NCBI RefSeq assembly: GCF_008693105.1
Contig: NZ_VXKK01000032.1
Location: forward strand, 1-64,000
Direction: 5' to 3'
From: Corynebacterium flavescens
Lineage (GTDB): Bacteria > Actinomycetota > Actinomycetes > Mycobacteriales > Mycobacteriaceae
Length of the DNA stretch: 64,000 nucleotides
Part shown: positions 54,770 to 63,746 of the stretch, piece after piece
How the letters are laid out: each line of letters starts with the position of its first letter
Position numbering within the stretch: the stretch's first letter is position 1
Notes under the pieces: model-generated
The model's input: the letters and a program-made list of their open reading frames with translations, nothing else
Told to the model about the DNA's origin: nothing
Databases searched by the model: none
Program-made: the position numbers and the translations under genes

Positions 54770-57700
54770 ATGTCGAACCCTAATACTCCCTCCCAGCAAG
54801 CCGCTGCGCCGAGCCATTCAGACCTTTATTCCTCGCTCGAGTCCGTTCCCTTGGCGGATGCGCGCGCCCTGCGCCGACGCCTGAAAAAGGCGCGTTCCCC
54901 CCACGCGCTTTCCGCCATCGCGGAAGACATTGCCAAAGCCCAGAAGCGGGTAGCCGCCATCGCGGAAAATATCCCGCACATCGACTACCCGACTTCTTTG
55001 CCCGTCGTCGCGCGCAGGGAGGAAATCGCCGATGCAATCCGCGACAACCAGGTCGTCATCATCGCCGGCGAAACCGGCTCAGGCAAGACCACCCAGATCC
55101 CTAAAATCTGCCTGGACTTAGGGCGCGGGCGGCGCGGGCTCATCGGCCACACCCAGCCACGGCGTCTTGCTGCGCGCACGGTGGCGGAAAGAATCGCCCA
55201 CGAGCTCGGCCAGAAGATCGGCGAGAGCGTTGGCTACGCCATTCGCTTTGATGATCGCGTCTCCCCACACACTGCGGTCAAGCTGATGACTGACGGAATC
55301 CTTCTAGCCGAAATGCAGCGAGACCGCTTCCTCAACGCCTATGACACCATCATCATCGACGAGGCCCACGAACGCTCTCTCAACATTGACTTCCTCCTCG
55401 GCTACCTCAAGCGCCTCCTGCCGCGGCGCCCCGACCTCAAAGTCATCATCACCTCCGCGACGATTGATCCGCAACGCTTTGCGCAGCACTTCGCCGATGC
55501 CAAAGGCAATCCGGCTCCGGTGGTGGAGGTTTCTGGGCGTACTTACCCCGTCGAAATCCGCTACCGTCCCCTTGAATTCGAGGCGGGCGGAAAGCTCATC
55601 GACCAAGATCCGCTCGACGGACTCTGCGAGGCCATCGAAGAGCTCATGCAGGCCGGCCCCGGCGACATCTTGTGCTTCTTTCCCGGCGAGCGTGACATCC
55701 GCGACGCCATCGAGGCCATCGAGGCCCGCAAGTGGCGCGGCGTCGAGGTCACTCCCCTTTTCGGGCGTTTGTCCAACGAGGAACAGCACCGCGTGTTTAG
55801 CTCGCACCGCGGGCGCCGAATCGTGCTCTCCACCAATATTGCGGAGACATCACTGACCGTTCCCGGCATCCGCTATGTTGTCGACACCGGCACAGCTCGC
55901 ATTTCTCGCTACTCCACCCGCACGAAGGTCCAACGCCTTCCCATCGAGAAAATCTCGCAGGCCAGCGCCAATCAGCGCTCAGGGCGCTGCGGGCGCGTTG
56001 CGGACGGCATCGCCATCCGCCTCTACAGCGAAGATGATTTTGCCTCTCGCCCGGAGTTCACTGATCCCGAAATCTTGCGCACCAACTTGGCCAGCGTCAT
56101 CCTCCAGATGATCTCGCTGCGGCTGGGAGATATCTCCGCCTTCCCCTTCGTCCAACCTCCTGAGCCCAAGGCTGTACGCGACGGCTTGTTGTTGCTCCAC
56201 GAGCTCGGTGCCCTCGAAGACGCGCAGAAGGACGGGCTACCTGTGCTCACCCATGTCGGCCGCGAGGTGGCACGCATTCCCGTCGATCCCCGCATGGCCC
56301 GCATGCTCGTCGAGGCTAATCGCTCCGGATGCCTCGACGACGTCATTGTCATCGTCTCCGCGATGACCATCCAAGACGTTCGCGAACGCCCCTTGGAGGC
56401 GCAGGCCCAAGCCGACCAAGCCCATGCCCGCTTCAAGGACAAGAGTTCAGACTTCCTCTCGATGCTCAAGCTGTGGGACTACGTCCAGGAAAACCGCGGC
56501 GAGCTCTCCGGCAACGCCTTCCGCAAGCGCATGAAGGCCGAGTACCTGCACTACATGCGCATCCGGGAGTGGTTTGATTTGGTGCGTCAGCTGCGCGACG
56601 TCGCCAAGCAGCTGCGCTGGACCCAGCGCCACCAGGAATCCACCGAGCGCCGTGCCGATGACATCCACCTCAGCCTCCTAGCGGGGCTGCTGTCGAATAT
56701 TGGCGCCCGCGACGGCGAGTCCAAGGAGTTTCAAGGCGCCCGGAATACCCGTTTCCGTATCTTCCCCGGTTCTGCCCTGGCAAAAAAGCCGCCGGAGTTC
56801 GTCATGGCCGCTGAGTTGGTGGAAACCTCGCGCCTGTGGGCCCGCGACGTCGCCGCTATCGATCCGGCCTGGGTGGAAAAGCTCGGCGCCAAGCTGCTTA
56901 AGCATCACTATTCCGAGCCGACGTGGTCGCGCAAGCGGGCGGCGGCCGTCGTGCACCAGAAATCCACGCTCTATGGAGTACCCGTCGTGGCCGATCGCGT
57001 TGTCCCCTATCACCGCGTCGATGCCCAGGCCGCGCGCGATATGTTCATTCGTGAGGCGCTAATCAAGGGAGACTGGCATACTCAGCACCGCTTCTTCCAC
57101 GATAACGTGCGCAAGCTGGAGGACGCCGCGGAGTACGAGGACAAGGCGCGGCGCCGGGGAATCGTTGTTGACGAGGACGTCCTCTTCGACTTCTACGATC
57201 GCCGCCTGCCCGAGTCCGCCACCACAGGGCGTCACTTTGATGCCTGGTGGAAAAAGCAACGCCGGAACGATCGGGACTTTCTCAACTTCGACCCAGATGC
57301 CCTCGTCGGCGACAATCAGGACGTGACCGAGGAGGCATTCCCCGATCATTGGCGCAAGGGCTCCATCGACTACGAGCTTTCCTATAAGTTCGAGCCGGGC
57401 GACCCCCTCGACGGCGTGACCGTTCTCGTGCCAGTGCCGCTGTTGGCCGGGCTCGACGCGCAGGGTTTTGACTGGCTGGTTCCCGGCCTGCGGCTTGAGC
57501 TCGTCACCGAGATGATCCGATCTCTGCCCAAGGCGCTGCGCCGCACCGTGGTCCCCGCCCCCGAGTTTGCCGAGCGCGCCCTACCGCGCCTCATCCCCTA
57601 CGAGGGCCCACTTTCTGTGCAGCTTGCCGACGTCCTCCGCGAGCTCGGCGGCCACGGTATCAACGCCAGTGATTTTCGTCCCGACCGGCTGCCGGATCAC

Positions 57701-58690
57701 CTGCGGATGAACTACGCCGCTATTGACAAACGCGGCCAAGTCATCGACTGCGACCGTGATCTAGCCGCTCTGACCACACGCCAGGCCGGCCACATTAAGT
57801 CCTCGGTTTCCCGGGTGGGGCGCAAGGCGGAGTCCGCTGCAGTCGAGGAGTGGACCTCTGACAACATTGGCGCCGTGGAGGAAGAAATCACCACCACCGT
57901 TGATGGGCACGAGGTCAAAGCCTACCCCGGGCTGGTCATTTCTGAGGAGGGCGTGTCCTTAAGGGTTCACCCCACCCAGGCCGCTGCGCAAGCTTCAATG
58001 TTTAGCACGACGCTGACGCTACTGTTGCGCGAAATCACCGTCTCAGGGCCGCAAATGGTCAAGGGTCTTCCGCTCCAGCAGCGAGTCGCGGTTGATTCTT
58101 ACCCGCCCGGCGGTGCAGAAGGACTAGTCAAGGACGCCCGCGTGGCAGCCGTGCGCGACCTGCTCGTTGAGGCCGGCGGTGCAGTACGCACGCCAGAAGA
58201 GTTTAAAAAGCTCTTAGCCACGATTAAACCCGCAGTCCCGGGGCGTGTCCGCCAGGTGGTTGTCTCCTTGGCCCCAGGGCTGGTGGAATATGTCTCGCTA
58301 TCCCAAGAACTCAAGAAGTGGGAAGGCCCTGCCATCGATGACATGCGCAGCCAGCTTAGCTTCTTGTTGCCAGCCAATGCGATCACACTGCACGGGATCT
58401 CCCACCTGCGCCACCTGCCACGCTACCTGCAGGCAATGCGAATCCGTTTGGAGGAAATGTCCCTAGACCCCGAAAAAGATGACGATCGCCAGCGTGACGT
58501 AGACGAGGCTAAGGCCTACCTCAACAACCGGCTCAAAGCCCTTCCAGCCGGACGTGAGAAGTCCAAAGACGTCAAGGATATTCGCTGGATGATTGAGGAG
58601 CTGCGAGTTTCTCTATTTGCGCAGCGGCTAGGCACAGCCCACGCGGTCTCGTTACGCAGAATCCAAAAAGCAGCCGATAAGCTCCGCTGA
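54770..58690 (+). CDS. hrpA: ATP-dependent RNA helicase HrpA
   Basis: This 1306-residue DEAH/RHA helicase has Walker A GETGSGKTTQ (about residue 100), DEAHERSLN (about 200), TSATID, QRSGRCGRV (about 402), then the helicase-associated domains and a C-terminal DUF3418 region. Length is normal for bacterial HrpA, which acts on mRNA and stalled ribosomes. The ATG at 54770 has no clear ribosome site; TAGGAT at 54753-54758 may be the -10 of a transcript with a very short leader. Confidence 0.95.
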   Translation: MSNPNTPSQQAAAPSHSDLYSSLESVPLADARALRRRLKKARSPHALSAIAEDIAKAQKRVAAIAENIPHIDYPTSLPVVARREEIADAIRDNQVVIIAGETGSGKTTQIPKICLDLGRGRRGLIGHTQPRRLAARTVAERIAHELGQKIGESVGYAIRFDDRVSPHTAVKLMTDGILLAEMQRDRFLNAYDTIIIDEAHERSLNIDFLLGYLKRLLPRRPDLKVIITSATIDPQRFAQHFADAKGNPAPVVEVSGRTYPVEIRYRPLEFEAGGKLIDQDPLDGLCEAIEELMQAGPGDILCFFPGERDIRDAIEAIEARKWRGVEVTPLFGRLSNEEQHRVFSSHRGRRIVLSTNIAETSLTVPGIRYVVDTGTARISRYSTRTKVQRLPIEKISQASANQRSGRCGRVADGIAIRLYSEDDFASRPEFTDPEILRTNLASVILQMISLRLGDISAFPFVQPPEPKAVRDGLLLLHELGALEDAQKDGLPVLTHVGREVARIPVDPRMARMLVEANRSGCLDDVIVIVSAMTIQDVRERPLEAQAQADQAHARFKDKSSDFLSMLKLWDYVQENRGELSGNAFRKRMKAEYLHYMRIREWFDLVRQLRDVAKQLRWTQRHQESTERRADDIHLSLLAGLLSNIGARDGESKEFQGARNTRFRIFPGSALAKKPPEFVMAAELVETSRLWARDVAAIDPAWVEKLGAKLLKHHYSEPTWSRKRAAAVVHQKSTLYGVPVVADRVVPYHRVDAQAARDMFIREALIKGDWHTQHRFFHDNVRKLEDAAEYEDKARRRGIVVDEDVLFDFYDRRLPESATTGRHFDAWWKKQRRNDRDFLNFDPDALVGDNQDVTEEAFPDHWRKGSIDYELSYKFEPGDPLDGVTVLVPVPLLAGLDAQGFDWLVPGLRLELVTEMIRSLPKALRRTVVPAPEFAERALPRLIPYEGPLSVQLADVLRELGGHGINASDFRPDRLPDHLRMNYAAIDKRGQVIDCDRDLAALTTRQAGHIKSSVSRVGRKAESAAVEEWTSDNIGAVEEEITTTVDGHEVKAYPGLVISEEGVSLRVHPTQAAAQASMFSTTLTLLLREITVSGPQMVKGLPLQQRVAVDSYPPGGAEGLVKDARVAAVRDLLVEAGGAVRTPEEFKKLLATIKPAVPGRVRQVVVSLAPGLVEYVSLSQELKKWEGPAIDDMRSQLSFLLPANAITLHGISHLRHLPRYLQAMRIRLEEMSLDPEKDDDRQRDVDEAKAYLNNRLKALPAGREKSKDVKDIRWMIEELRVSLFAQRLGTAHAVSLRRIQKAADKLR

Positions 58691-58742
58691 CCTCTCGCCG
58701 AGCCACCACCCCTGCCCTAGTCGCCGAGACTGCTGGAGCGCA

Positions 58743-58772
58743 GGAGGAGGAGGCGACGCGCCCTCCTCCTCC
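58743..58772. terminator. GC-rich hairpin between hrpA and nrdR
   Basis: GGAGGAGGAGG pairs with CCTCCTCCTCC (11 bp, 8-nt loop) between the convergent genes. No T tract is present on either strand, so the terminator call is moderate. Confidence 0.5.
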
Positions 58773-58784
58773 AAGGAGATAGGT

Positions 58785-59243
58785 CTAAAAGTCTCCGCGG
58801 TCTCTGCGCCGCATCAAGCGGATTTCGGACTCAAAGTCGTCAGCGTTCTCGAAGGACTTGTAGACAGAGGCAAAGCGCAGGTACGCGACCTCGTCGAGGT
58901 CACGCAACGGCTCCAAAATGGCGAGACCAACATCGTTAGCATTGACCTGGGAGGAGCCATGACTGCGCACGGTCTCTTCGACCTGCTGCGCAAGCTTCTT
59001 GAGCGAATCATCTGATACATCGCGCCCTTGGCACGCCCGCCTGACACCGCGAATAAGCTTGTCGCGGCTGAAAGGTTCCGCCAGACCGTTGCGTTTTAGC
59101 ACCAATAGCACCGCCTTTTCCACAGTGGTGAAACGTCCTTTGCAGGCAGTGCACTCCCGGCGGCGCCGAATTGCAGAACCACCATCGACCACGCGGGAAT
59201 CGATGACCTTTGACTGCTCATTATGACAAAAAGGACAGTACAC
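58785..59243 (-). CDS. nrdR: Transcriptional repressor NrdR
   Basis: This 152-residue regulator of ribonucleotide reductase genes starts with a zinc ribbon (CPFC and CTAC pairs, [18 protein letters not shown]) and continues with an ATP cone ([21 protein letters not shown]). It senses dATP/ATP. The GTG at 59243 is set by the family start and by AGGAG upstream. A TAGAAT hexamer near 59298-59303 (minus strand) suggests its own promoter. It has the same strand and order relative to lexA as in other corynebacteria. Confidence 0.96.
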   Translation of the reverse strand: MYCPFCHNEQSKVIDSRVVDGGSAIRRRRECTACKGRFTTVEKAVLLVLKRNGLAEPFSRDKLIRGVRRACQGRDVSDDSLKKLAQQVEETVRSHGSSQVNANDVGLAILEPLRDLDEVAYLRFASVYKSFENADDFESEIRLMRRRDRGDF

Positions 59244-59371
59244 GGTGCGAATCTCCTTCGAACGGTGGCGACGAGGCGCGAACAGCATTAACCGTTCCTA
59301 TTCTAGTTCGCGGTAGACAGGTGAGACTAACCGGCGATACGTCTAGGAGTCCGCCTAGAGCAGTGGGCTGC

Positions 59372-59767
59372 CTAACGCTGCGAGGACACCCCTGTTACGT
59401 GGGGTGCTCCTGCGCCCATCCCAGGCTCTTCAGAAGCAGTAAAGCCGCCCAAGACGATGGAGATCATGAGAGCAAAGCCAAAGATGCTGCCGAGCAAATA
59501 GCTTCCTTTGTTCGAATCGTGGCCCTCGGACGGCACCTGCGCCTGCGCGCTATACCGCGCGACTTTCGCACTAGATACTGGTGGAGCGCCTGTTCTACTA
59601 ATCACGCTGAGAGTGCGAACCCCTCCCGCATGTGAACATCCATTTCCCCGCCCGACAACTCGACTGCGTTCCGCCTGGGGCTCCCAGACGCTTGCCCTGC
59701 GCACTACTGGCTGGCGACGCTGTCCTGCAGCTAGATGTGCGCTATTGCGGTCTAAACGAAGTGTCAT
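59372..59767 (-). CDS. divS: DivS-like SOS cell division suppressor (candidate)
   Basis: This 131-residue protein has a basic, Arg-rich N-terminal half and one membrane span (GSYLLGSIFGFALMISIVLG, about residues 88-107), followed by a short tail. It lies divergent from lexA and upstream of nrdR, the position of divS in C. glutamicum, whose product halts division during the SOS response. LexA-like half-sites stand in the shared promoter. Sequence similarity to DivS could not be checked, so the identity rests on position and on having a single membrane span. Confidence 0.6.
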   Translation of the reverse strand: MTLRLDRNSAHLAAGQRRQPVVRRASVWEPQAERSRVVGRGNGCSHAGGVRTLSVISRTGAPPVSSAKVARYSAQAQVPSEGHDSNKGSYLLGSIFGFALMISIVLGGFTASEEPGMGAGAPHVTGVSSQR

Positions 59768-59889
59768 GCCATTGTCCTTTTTGTATGTAACCTATTGGCG
59801 CTTACTGTAGCGAGAGTCATTGACTGGACCCTGGCCTTAAGTCGCCATTATGTTCGAATTAGCTTCTACGTTCGATTTATAGCACGGTA

Positions 59890-59905
59890 TCGAACACCTG
59901 TCCAC
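59890..59905. promoter_or_regulatory. Candidate LexA (SOS) box 1
   Basis: TCGAACACCTGTCCAC matches the left half and centre of the actinobacterial SOS box TCGAAC-N4-GTTCGA, with a degenerate right half. It is situated between divS-like and lexA. Confidence 0.5.
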
Positions 59906-59921
59906 ACTTAGCGGATATTTC

Positions 59922-59937
59922 TCGAACATTCGTGCAT
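59922..59937. promoter_or_regulatory. Candidate LexA (SOS) box 2
   Basis: TCGAACATTCGTGCAT has a perfect left half-site TCGAACA and a poor right half. Further TTCGA half-sites lie at 59853-59857 and 59871-59875, nearer to the divS-like gene. Confidence 0.45.
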
Positions 59938-59991
59938 AACGTGATATAAAAGAACGAGCACTAGTCCATAGTTCGCCCCCGGAAGGGAACC

Positions 59992-60693
59992 ATGCCACGC
60001 ACTCCAGCCAAAAGCTCGGGAAAGCCAGACATCACCAAGCTCTCAGATCGCCAACGTCGCATCCTTGACGTCATCCATGACGCGGTGATGCTGCGTGGCT
60101 ATCCGCCTAGCATTCGGGAAATTGGGGATGCTGCGGGCCTGCAGTCCACCTCTTCCGTGGCCTACCAGCTCAAACAGCTGGAGGAGAAGGGGTTCTTGCG
60201 CCGTGACCCCAATAAACCACGCGCCGTCGACGTTCGCCACCTCGATACCGAACACTCCTCCCGTACAAAGAGGCACACTCCTGCGGCCTCTACGCCTCCT
60301 GCAGAAGATGCTTCTGTCGTTTCTTATGTTCCGGTGGTCGGTCGCATTGCCGCTGGTTCGCCCATTACGGCCGAGGAGAATATCGATACCTATTTCCCCC
60401 TTCCCGGAGATATCCTCGGGGGCGGAGAACTCTACATGCTCAAAGTTGTGGGTGATTCCATGCGGGATGCAGGCATCTTGAATGGAGATTGGGTCGTAGT
60501 CCGCTCTCAGTCTGTCGCGGAGGAGGGTGAGTTCGTGGCTGCTCTCCTTGACGGCGAGGAGGCTACGGTTAAGGAGTTCCACCGCGATTCCTCGGGCATC
60601 TGGCTCCTGCCTCACAATGAGGCCTACTCCCCCATCAAGGGCGATGAAGCCGACATCATGGGCAAAGTGGTTTCCGTATTCCGTCGCCTGTAG
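59992..60693 (+). CDS. lexA: SOS repressor LexA
   Basis: This 233-residue repressor and self-cleaving serine protease has an N-terminal winged helix (LSDRQRRILDVIHDAVMLRG, SIREIGDAAGLQSTSSVAYQ), a linker, the Ala-Gly cleavage site in GRIAAGSP, the catalytic serine in VVGDSMRDAG and the catalytic lysine in ATVKEF. It represses DNA repair genes until activated RecA triggers cleavage. A GGAAGGGAA ribosome site precedes the ATG. Self-regulation through the upstream boxes is likely. Confidence 0.97.
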   Translation: MPRTPAKSSGKPDITKLSDRQRRILDVIHDAVMLRGYPPSIREIGDAAGLQSTSSVAYQLKQLEEKGFLRRDPNKPRAVDVRHLDTEHSSRTKRHTPAASTPPAEDASVVSYVPVVGRIAAGSPITAEENIDTYFPLPGDILGGGELYMLKVVGDSMRDAGILNGDWVVVRSQSVAEEGEFVAALLDGEEATVKEFHRDSSGIWLLPHNEAYSPIKGDEADIMGKVVSVFRRL

Positions 60694-60701
60694 CGCACTG
60701 C

Positions 60702-60745
60702 AACGCAACAAAGGCCTGACTCGCATTGGGTCTTTGTTGCGTTTT
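60702..60745 (+). terminator. Terminator after lexA
   Basis: AACGCAACAAAG (60702-60713) pairs perfectly with CTTTGTTGCGTT (60732-60743), 12 bp with an 18-nt loop, ending in TTTT. Confidence 0.85.
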
Positions 60746-60981
60746 CACCCCCGTTTAGTTGGTTTTCCTTCGCCGCTCAGGAAAGTGACGAGTCTCTAAC
60801 AGTCCACCAAAACTCCTTGTAATGGCCATTTTCCACGCTAAGGTGCCCACGATCTCCGATTATTTTTGTTTGGTTCCGTTTACTTGTTCCCAAAGTCTGT
60901 CAGAATGGAGGAATAGCACAGGGGCCGCCCCAGTAGGCTTCGGGTCCCCCCATAGCCGCGAACCTGCAAAAGGAGACATAC
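60746..60981 (+). promoter_or_regulatory. Leader and promoter region of sugR
   Basis: This 236-nt stretch has no credible gene. CAGAAT (60901-60906), preceded by TGT, is a possible extended -10. An AAAGGAG ribosome site (60968-60974) serves the sugR ATG. No clear operator was recognised. Confidence 0.4.
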
Positions 60982-61764
60982 ATGTACGCCGAGGAGCGTC
61001 GCCGGCAAATCGCTTCCCTCACGGCGGTGGAGGGAAGAGTCAACGTTACCGAGCTCGCAGAGCGCTTTGATGTCACCGCCGAAACGATTCGCCGAGATCT
61101 AGCCGTCTTGGACAAGGAGGGCGTGGTCCATCGTGTTCACGGTGGCGCCGTGGCTTCCCGCTCCTTCCAGACCGCCGAGTTCACGCTGGACACGCGGCAA
61201 CGTTCCGCTTCGGGAGCCAAGGCCGCCATCGCTCGCGCAGCGCTCGACTTCATCCCGCACGGCTCCGCGAGCATCTTCCTCGACGCAGGAACTACGATAA
61301 ACGCTCTTGCTGATCTGATTGGCCAAAGATACAACAATGAGCAGGTAAGTATCGTCTCCAACTCCCTACCCATTGCTCTCTCGCTCGCCAGCAACGGCGT
61401 CCCCAACGTCCAACTCCTCGGCGGGACCGTTCGCGCCATCACGCAGGCCGTCGTGGGCGATACTGCCCTGCGCACCATGGCGCTCATGCGTGCCGACGTC
61501 GCCTTCATCGGCACCAACGCACTCACGCTAGATCATGGCTTGTCGACGGCGGACCCCCAAGAGGCCGCCATTAAATCCGTCTTTGTTACCAATGCTAACA
61601 AGGTGGTTGTCCTGTGCGATTCCAGCAAACTTGGCAACGATTATCTTGTCAGCTTCGCCGCCATTGGTGATATCGATGTCGTTGTCACCGATGCTGGAAT
61701 CCCGCAGTCCTTCATCGACGCACTCAGCGAGCGCGAGATCGACGTCGTCGTCGCCGACGAATAG
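60982..61764 (+). CDS. sugR: DeoR-family regulator SugR
   Basis: This 260-residue repressor has an N-terminal HTH (RRRQIASLTAVEGRVNVTEL, VTAETIRRDLAVLDKEG) and a sugar-phosphate-binding DeoR C-domain (LDAGTTINALADLI, FIGTNALTLDHGLSTAD, VLCDSSKLG). In C. glutamicum SugR represses PTS genes, including ptsI and the fructose genes, and is relieved by phosphorylated sugars. Here it lies beside ptsI and fruK as in that species. It converges on ptsI over a strong terminator. Confidence 0.93.
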   Translation: MYAEERRRQIASLTAVEGRVNVTELAERFDVTAETIRRDLAVLDKEGVVHRVHGGAVASRSFQTAEFTLDTRQRSASGAKAAIARAALDFIPHGSASIFLDAGTTINALADLIGQRYNNEQVSIVSNSLPIALSLASNGVPNVQLLGGTVRAITQAVVGDTALRTMALMRADVAFIGTNALTLDHGLSTADPQEAAIKSVFVTNANKVVVLCDSSKLGNDYLVSFAAIGDIDVVVTDAGIPQSFIDALSEREIDVVVADE

Positions 61765-61802
61765 TGCCGCTTGAGGCCAATTAGGCCAGCAGTAGCGCAA
61801 GC

Positions 61803-61842
61803 AAAAGAGGTGCCTCCCCTTTTAAAGGGAAGTACCTCTTTT
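61803..61842. terminator. Bidirectional terminator between sugR and ptsI
   Basis: AAAAGAGGT (61803-61811) pairs with ACCTCTTTT (61834-61842). Inside, CCCCTTT and AAAGGG can extend the stem. A-rich and T-rich ends allow function on both strands. Confidence 0.88.
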
Positions 61843-61857
61843 CGCGTTCTGGAGAGT

Positions 61858-63549
61858 TTAGTTCTTGAACTGCTCCATGACTTTGAACACGCTCGCACGC
61901 GCTTCGGTGGGGCCTTCTGCGTCGATAGCAGCCTCCGCCATCTTCTGGCATTCTTCGAGCGTGACCTCAGCCAACTGCGCACCAACTCCTGCCACAGCCG
62001 TCGAAGCGGCCGACAGAGAGTTGACGCCAAGACCGGTGAGAACACAAGCCAGAACTGGGTCAGCTGCAGCCTCGCCGCATACCCCGACCGGAACGTTGTT
62101 GTCCCGCCCGACCACGCACGTATGCCGGATGAGGCGAAGCACCGCCGGCTGCCACGGATCCGTAAGATAAGCCAACTGCGGGGAGAGGCGGTCAGCAGCC
62201 ATGGTGTACTGCGTTAGGTCATTGGTGCCGATGGAAACAAAGTCCAAGTGCGGCATGATCGTATCCGCCATGAGCGCAGCGGCGGGAACCTCGATCATGG
62301 CTCCCGGGGTCAGCCCGCGCTCGCGGCACAGGCCGGAGAACCACTTCGCCTCAGTCGAAGTCGCGACCATAGGAGCCATTACCCACGTAGGAGCGTCCTC
62401 GCCGCGCTCCGCTGCAGCCTGCGCAATAGCATCAAGCTGGCGGGTAAGCAGGGCCTCGTTATCACGAGCAACGCGCAAGCCGCGCACACCCAGGGCCGGG
62501 TTTTCCTCCGACGTCAGCGTGGCGTAGGAAATGGGCTTATCAGAGCCTGCATCGAGCGTGCGTACGACGACCTTCGAATGCGGGTAGGCATTGAAAACCT
62601 TGGCGTAGATACGCGCCTGCTCATCTACGGTGGGTTCCTCGCTGGCCGAGAGGAAAGAAAGCTCCGTGCGATAGAGACCAATGCCTTCTGCTTGGGAGTC
62701 GGAGGCGATGCGGGCGGCGTTTCCATCGGCCACATTCGCCAGCAGCTGAACGCGATACCCATCCTTGGTTTCGGCAGGACCACGCCATTGCGCCACGCGG
62801 GCGGCCTTTTCGCGATACTCCTCGACCGCCTTGCGCGACTCAGCGGGATCGACGCCGAGGCGCACGGTTCCCACTGCCCCGTCGACGAATACGAGCTCCC
62901 CGGATTCAATCTCGCGCAGGCGTGCACCCACAGCGACGATGCACGGAATGTTGAGCTGCCTAGCGATGATCGCCGTGTGGCTGGTCGGCCCGCCCAGCTC
63001 GGTCACGAGGGCCTTAATGTGGGCGGTGTCTAGAGTGGCGGTATCAGCAGGAGCGAGATCCGCAGCAAAGAGAACTGCCTCGCCCTCAACCAAGGGCAGC
63101 CCTGGCTCTTGCTCGCCACGCAGCTCTGCGATGACGCGGTCACGCACATCCTTCAAATCGGTGGTGCGCTCAGCCATAACGCCGCCCGCCGCTTCGAACA
63201 TGGTGACAAACTTATCGGTGGCACACACGGTGGCGTATTCCGCGGATTTACCTGCCCGGATGCCTTTGCGCACGGCCTTGTGCCAACCACGGTCCTTGAC
63301 CATGCCCGCGGTGGCTCCCAGGACTTCTGCGGCCTGGCCATCCGCGCCGGCGGCGCGCTGTTCAAGGCGGGAGGCAACGATGTCTACCGCTTCGAGGAAC
63401 CGGTCATACTCGGAATCGCGACGCGACTCCTCGATCGGCTCCCCCGCAGTGGGAAGATCGGGCCGCGGCCGTACCCACACGGCCTCGGCGTAAGCGACGC
63501 CAGAGACAACTCCGGTTCCTTTGATAGTGGACGGGGATGCGTTAGTCAT
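61858..63549 (-). CDS. ptsI: Phosphoenolpyruvate-protein phosphotransferase (PTS enzyme I)
   Basis: This 563-residue enzyme transfers phosphate from PEP to HPr, the first step of all PTS sugar uptake. The phosphorylated histidine lies in GGPTSHTAIIAR (about residue 192). The PEP-binding barrel follows, with signature DFVSIGTNDLTQYTMAADR and a C-terminal cysteine region GVCGEAAADP. The ATG at 63549 is preferred because AAGGA sits 9 nt upstream; GTG 63555 is also in frame. It is divergent from fruK. Confidence 0.96.
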   Translation of the reverse strand: MTNASPSTIKGTGVVSGVAYAEAVWVRPRPDLPTAGEPIEESRRDSEYDRFLEAVDIVASRLEQRAAGADGQAAEVLGATAGMVKDRGWHKAVRKGIRAGKSAEYATVCATDKFVTMFEAAGGVMAERTTDLKDVRDRVIAELRGEQEPGLPLVEGEAVLFAADLAPADTATLDTAHIKALVTELGGPTSHTAIIARQLNIPCIVAVGARLREIESGELVFVDGAVGTVRLGVDPAESRKAVEEYREKAARVAQWRGPAETKDGYRVQLLANVADGNAARIASDSQAEGIGLYRTELSFLSASEEPTVDEQARIYAKVFNAYPHSKVVVRTLDAGSDKPISYATLTSEENPALGVRGLRVARDNEALLTRQLDAIAQAAAERGEDAPTWVMAPMVATSTEAKWFSGLCRERGLTPGAMIEVPAAALMADTIMPHLDFVSIGTNDLTQYTMAADRLSPQLAYLTDPWQPAVLRLIRHTCVVGRDNNVPVGVCGEAAADPVLACVLTGLGVNSLSAASTAVAGVGAQLAEVTLEECQKMAEAAIDAEGPTEARASVFKVMEQFKN

Positions 63550-63637
63550 AACCACAATTCCTTCGAAGAGTTAGTTTTTCTTTAACCCAGAACATCACAA
63601 ACCGGGCAAAAAAGCAATGAAAACCACACTTACTTGA

Positions 63638-63666
63638 TTGACATTCGGACACAAACGGGCAACAAT
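63638..63666 (+). promoter_or_regulatory. Probable fruK promoter
   Basis: TTGACA (63638-63643), a 17-nt spacer and AACAAT (63661-63666) form a good -35/-10 pair reading toward fruK. It is embedded between near-direct repeats ATTGACATTCGG and ATCGACATTAGG, possible operator sites. Confidence 0.6.
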
Positions 63667-63746
63667 CGACATTAGGCGGGAGAATCCACCACACGGCAAT
63701 AGCCTGCGCGTTTTCTCCCAATATACGCACAATGCCGAAGGGACGG

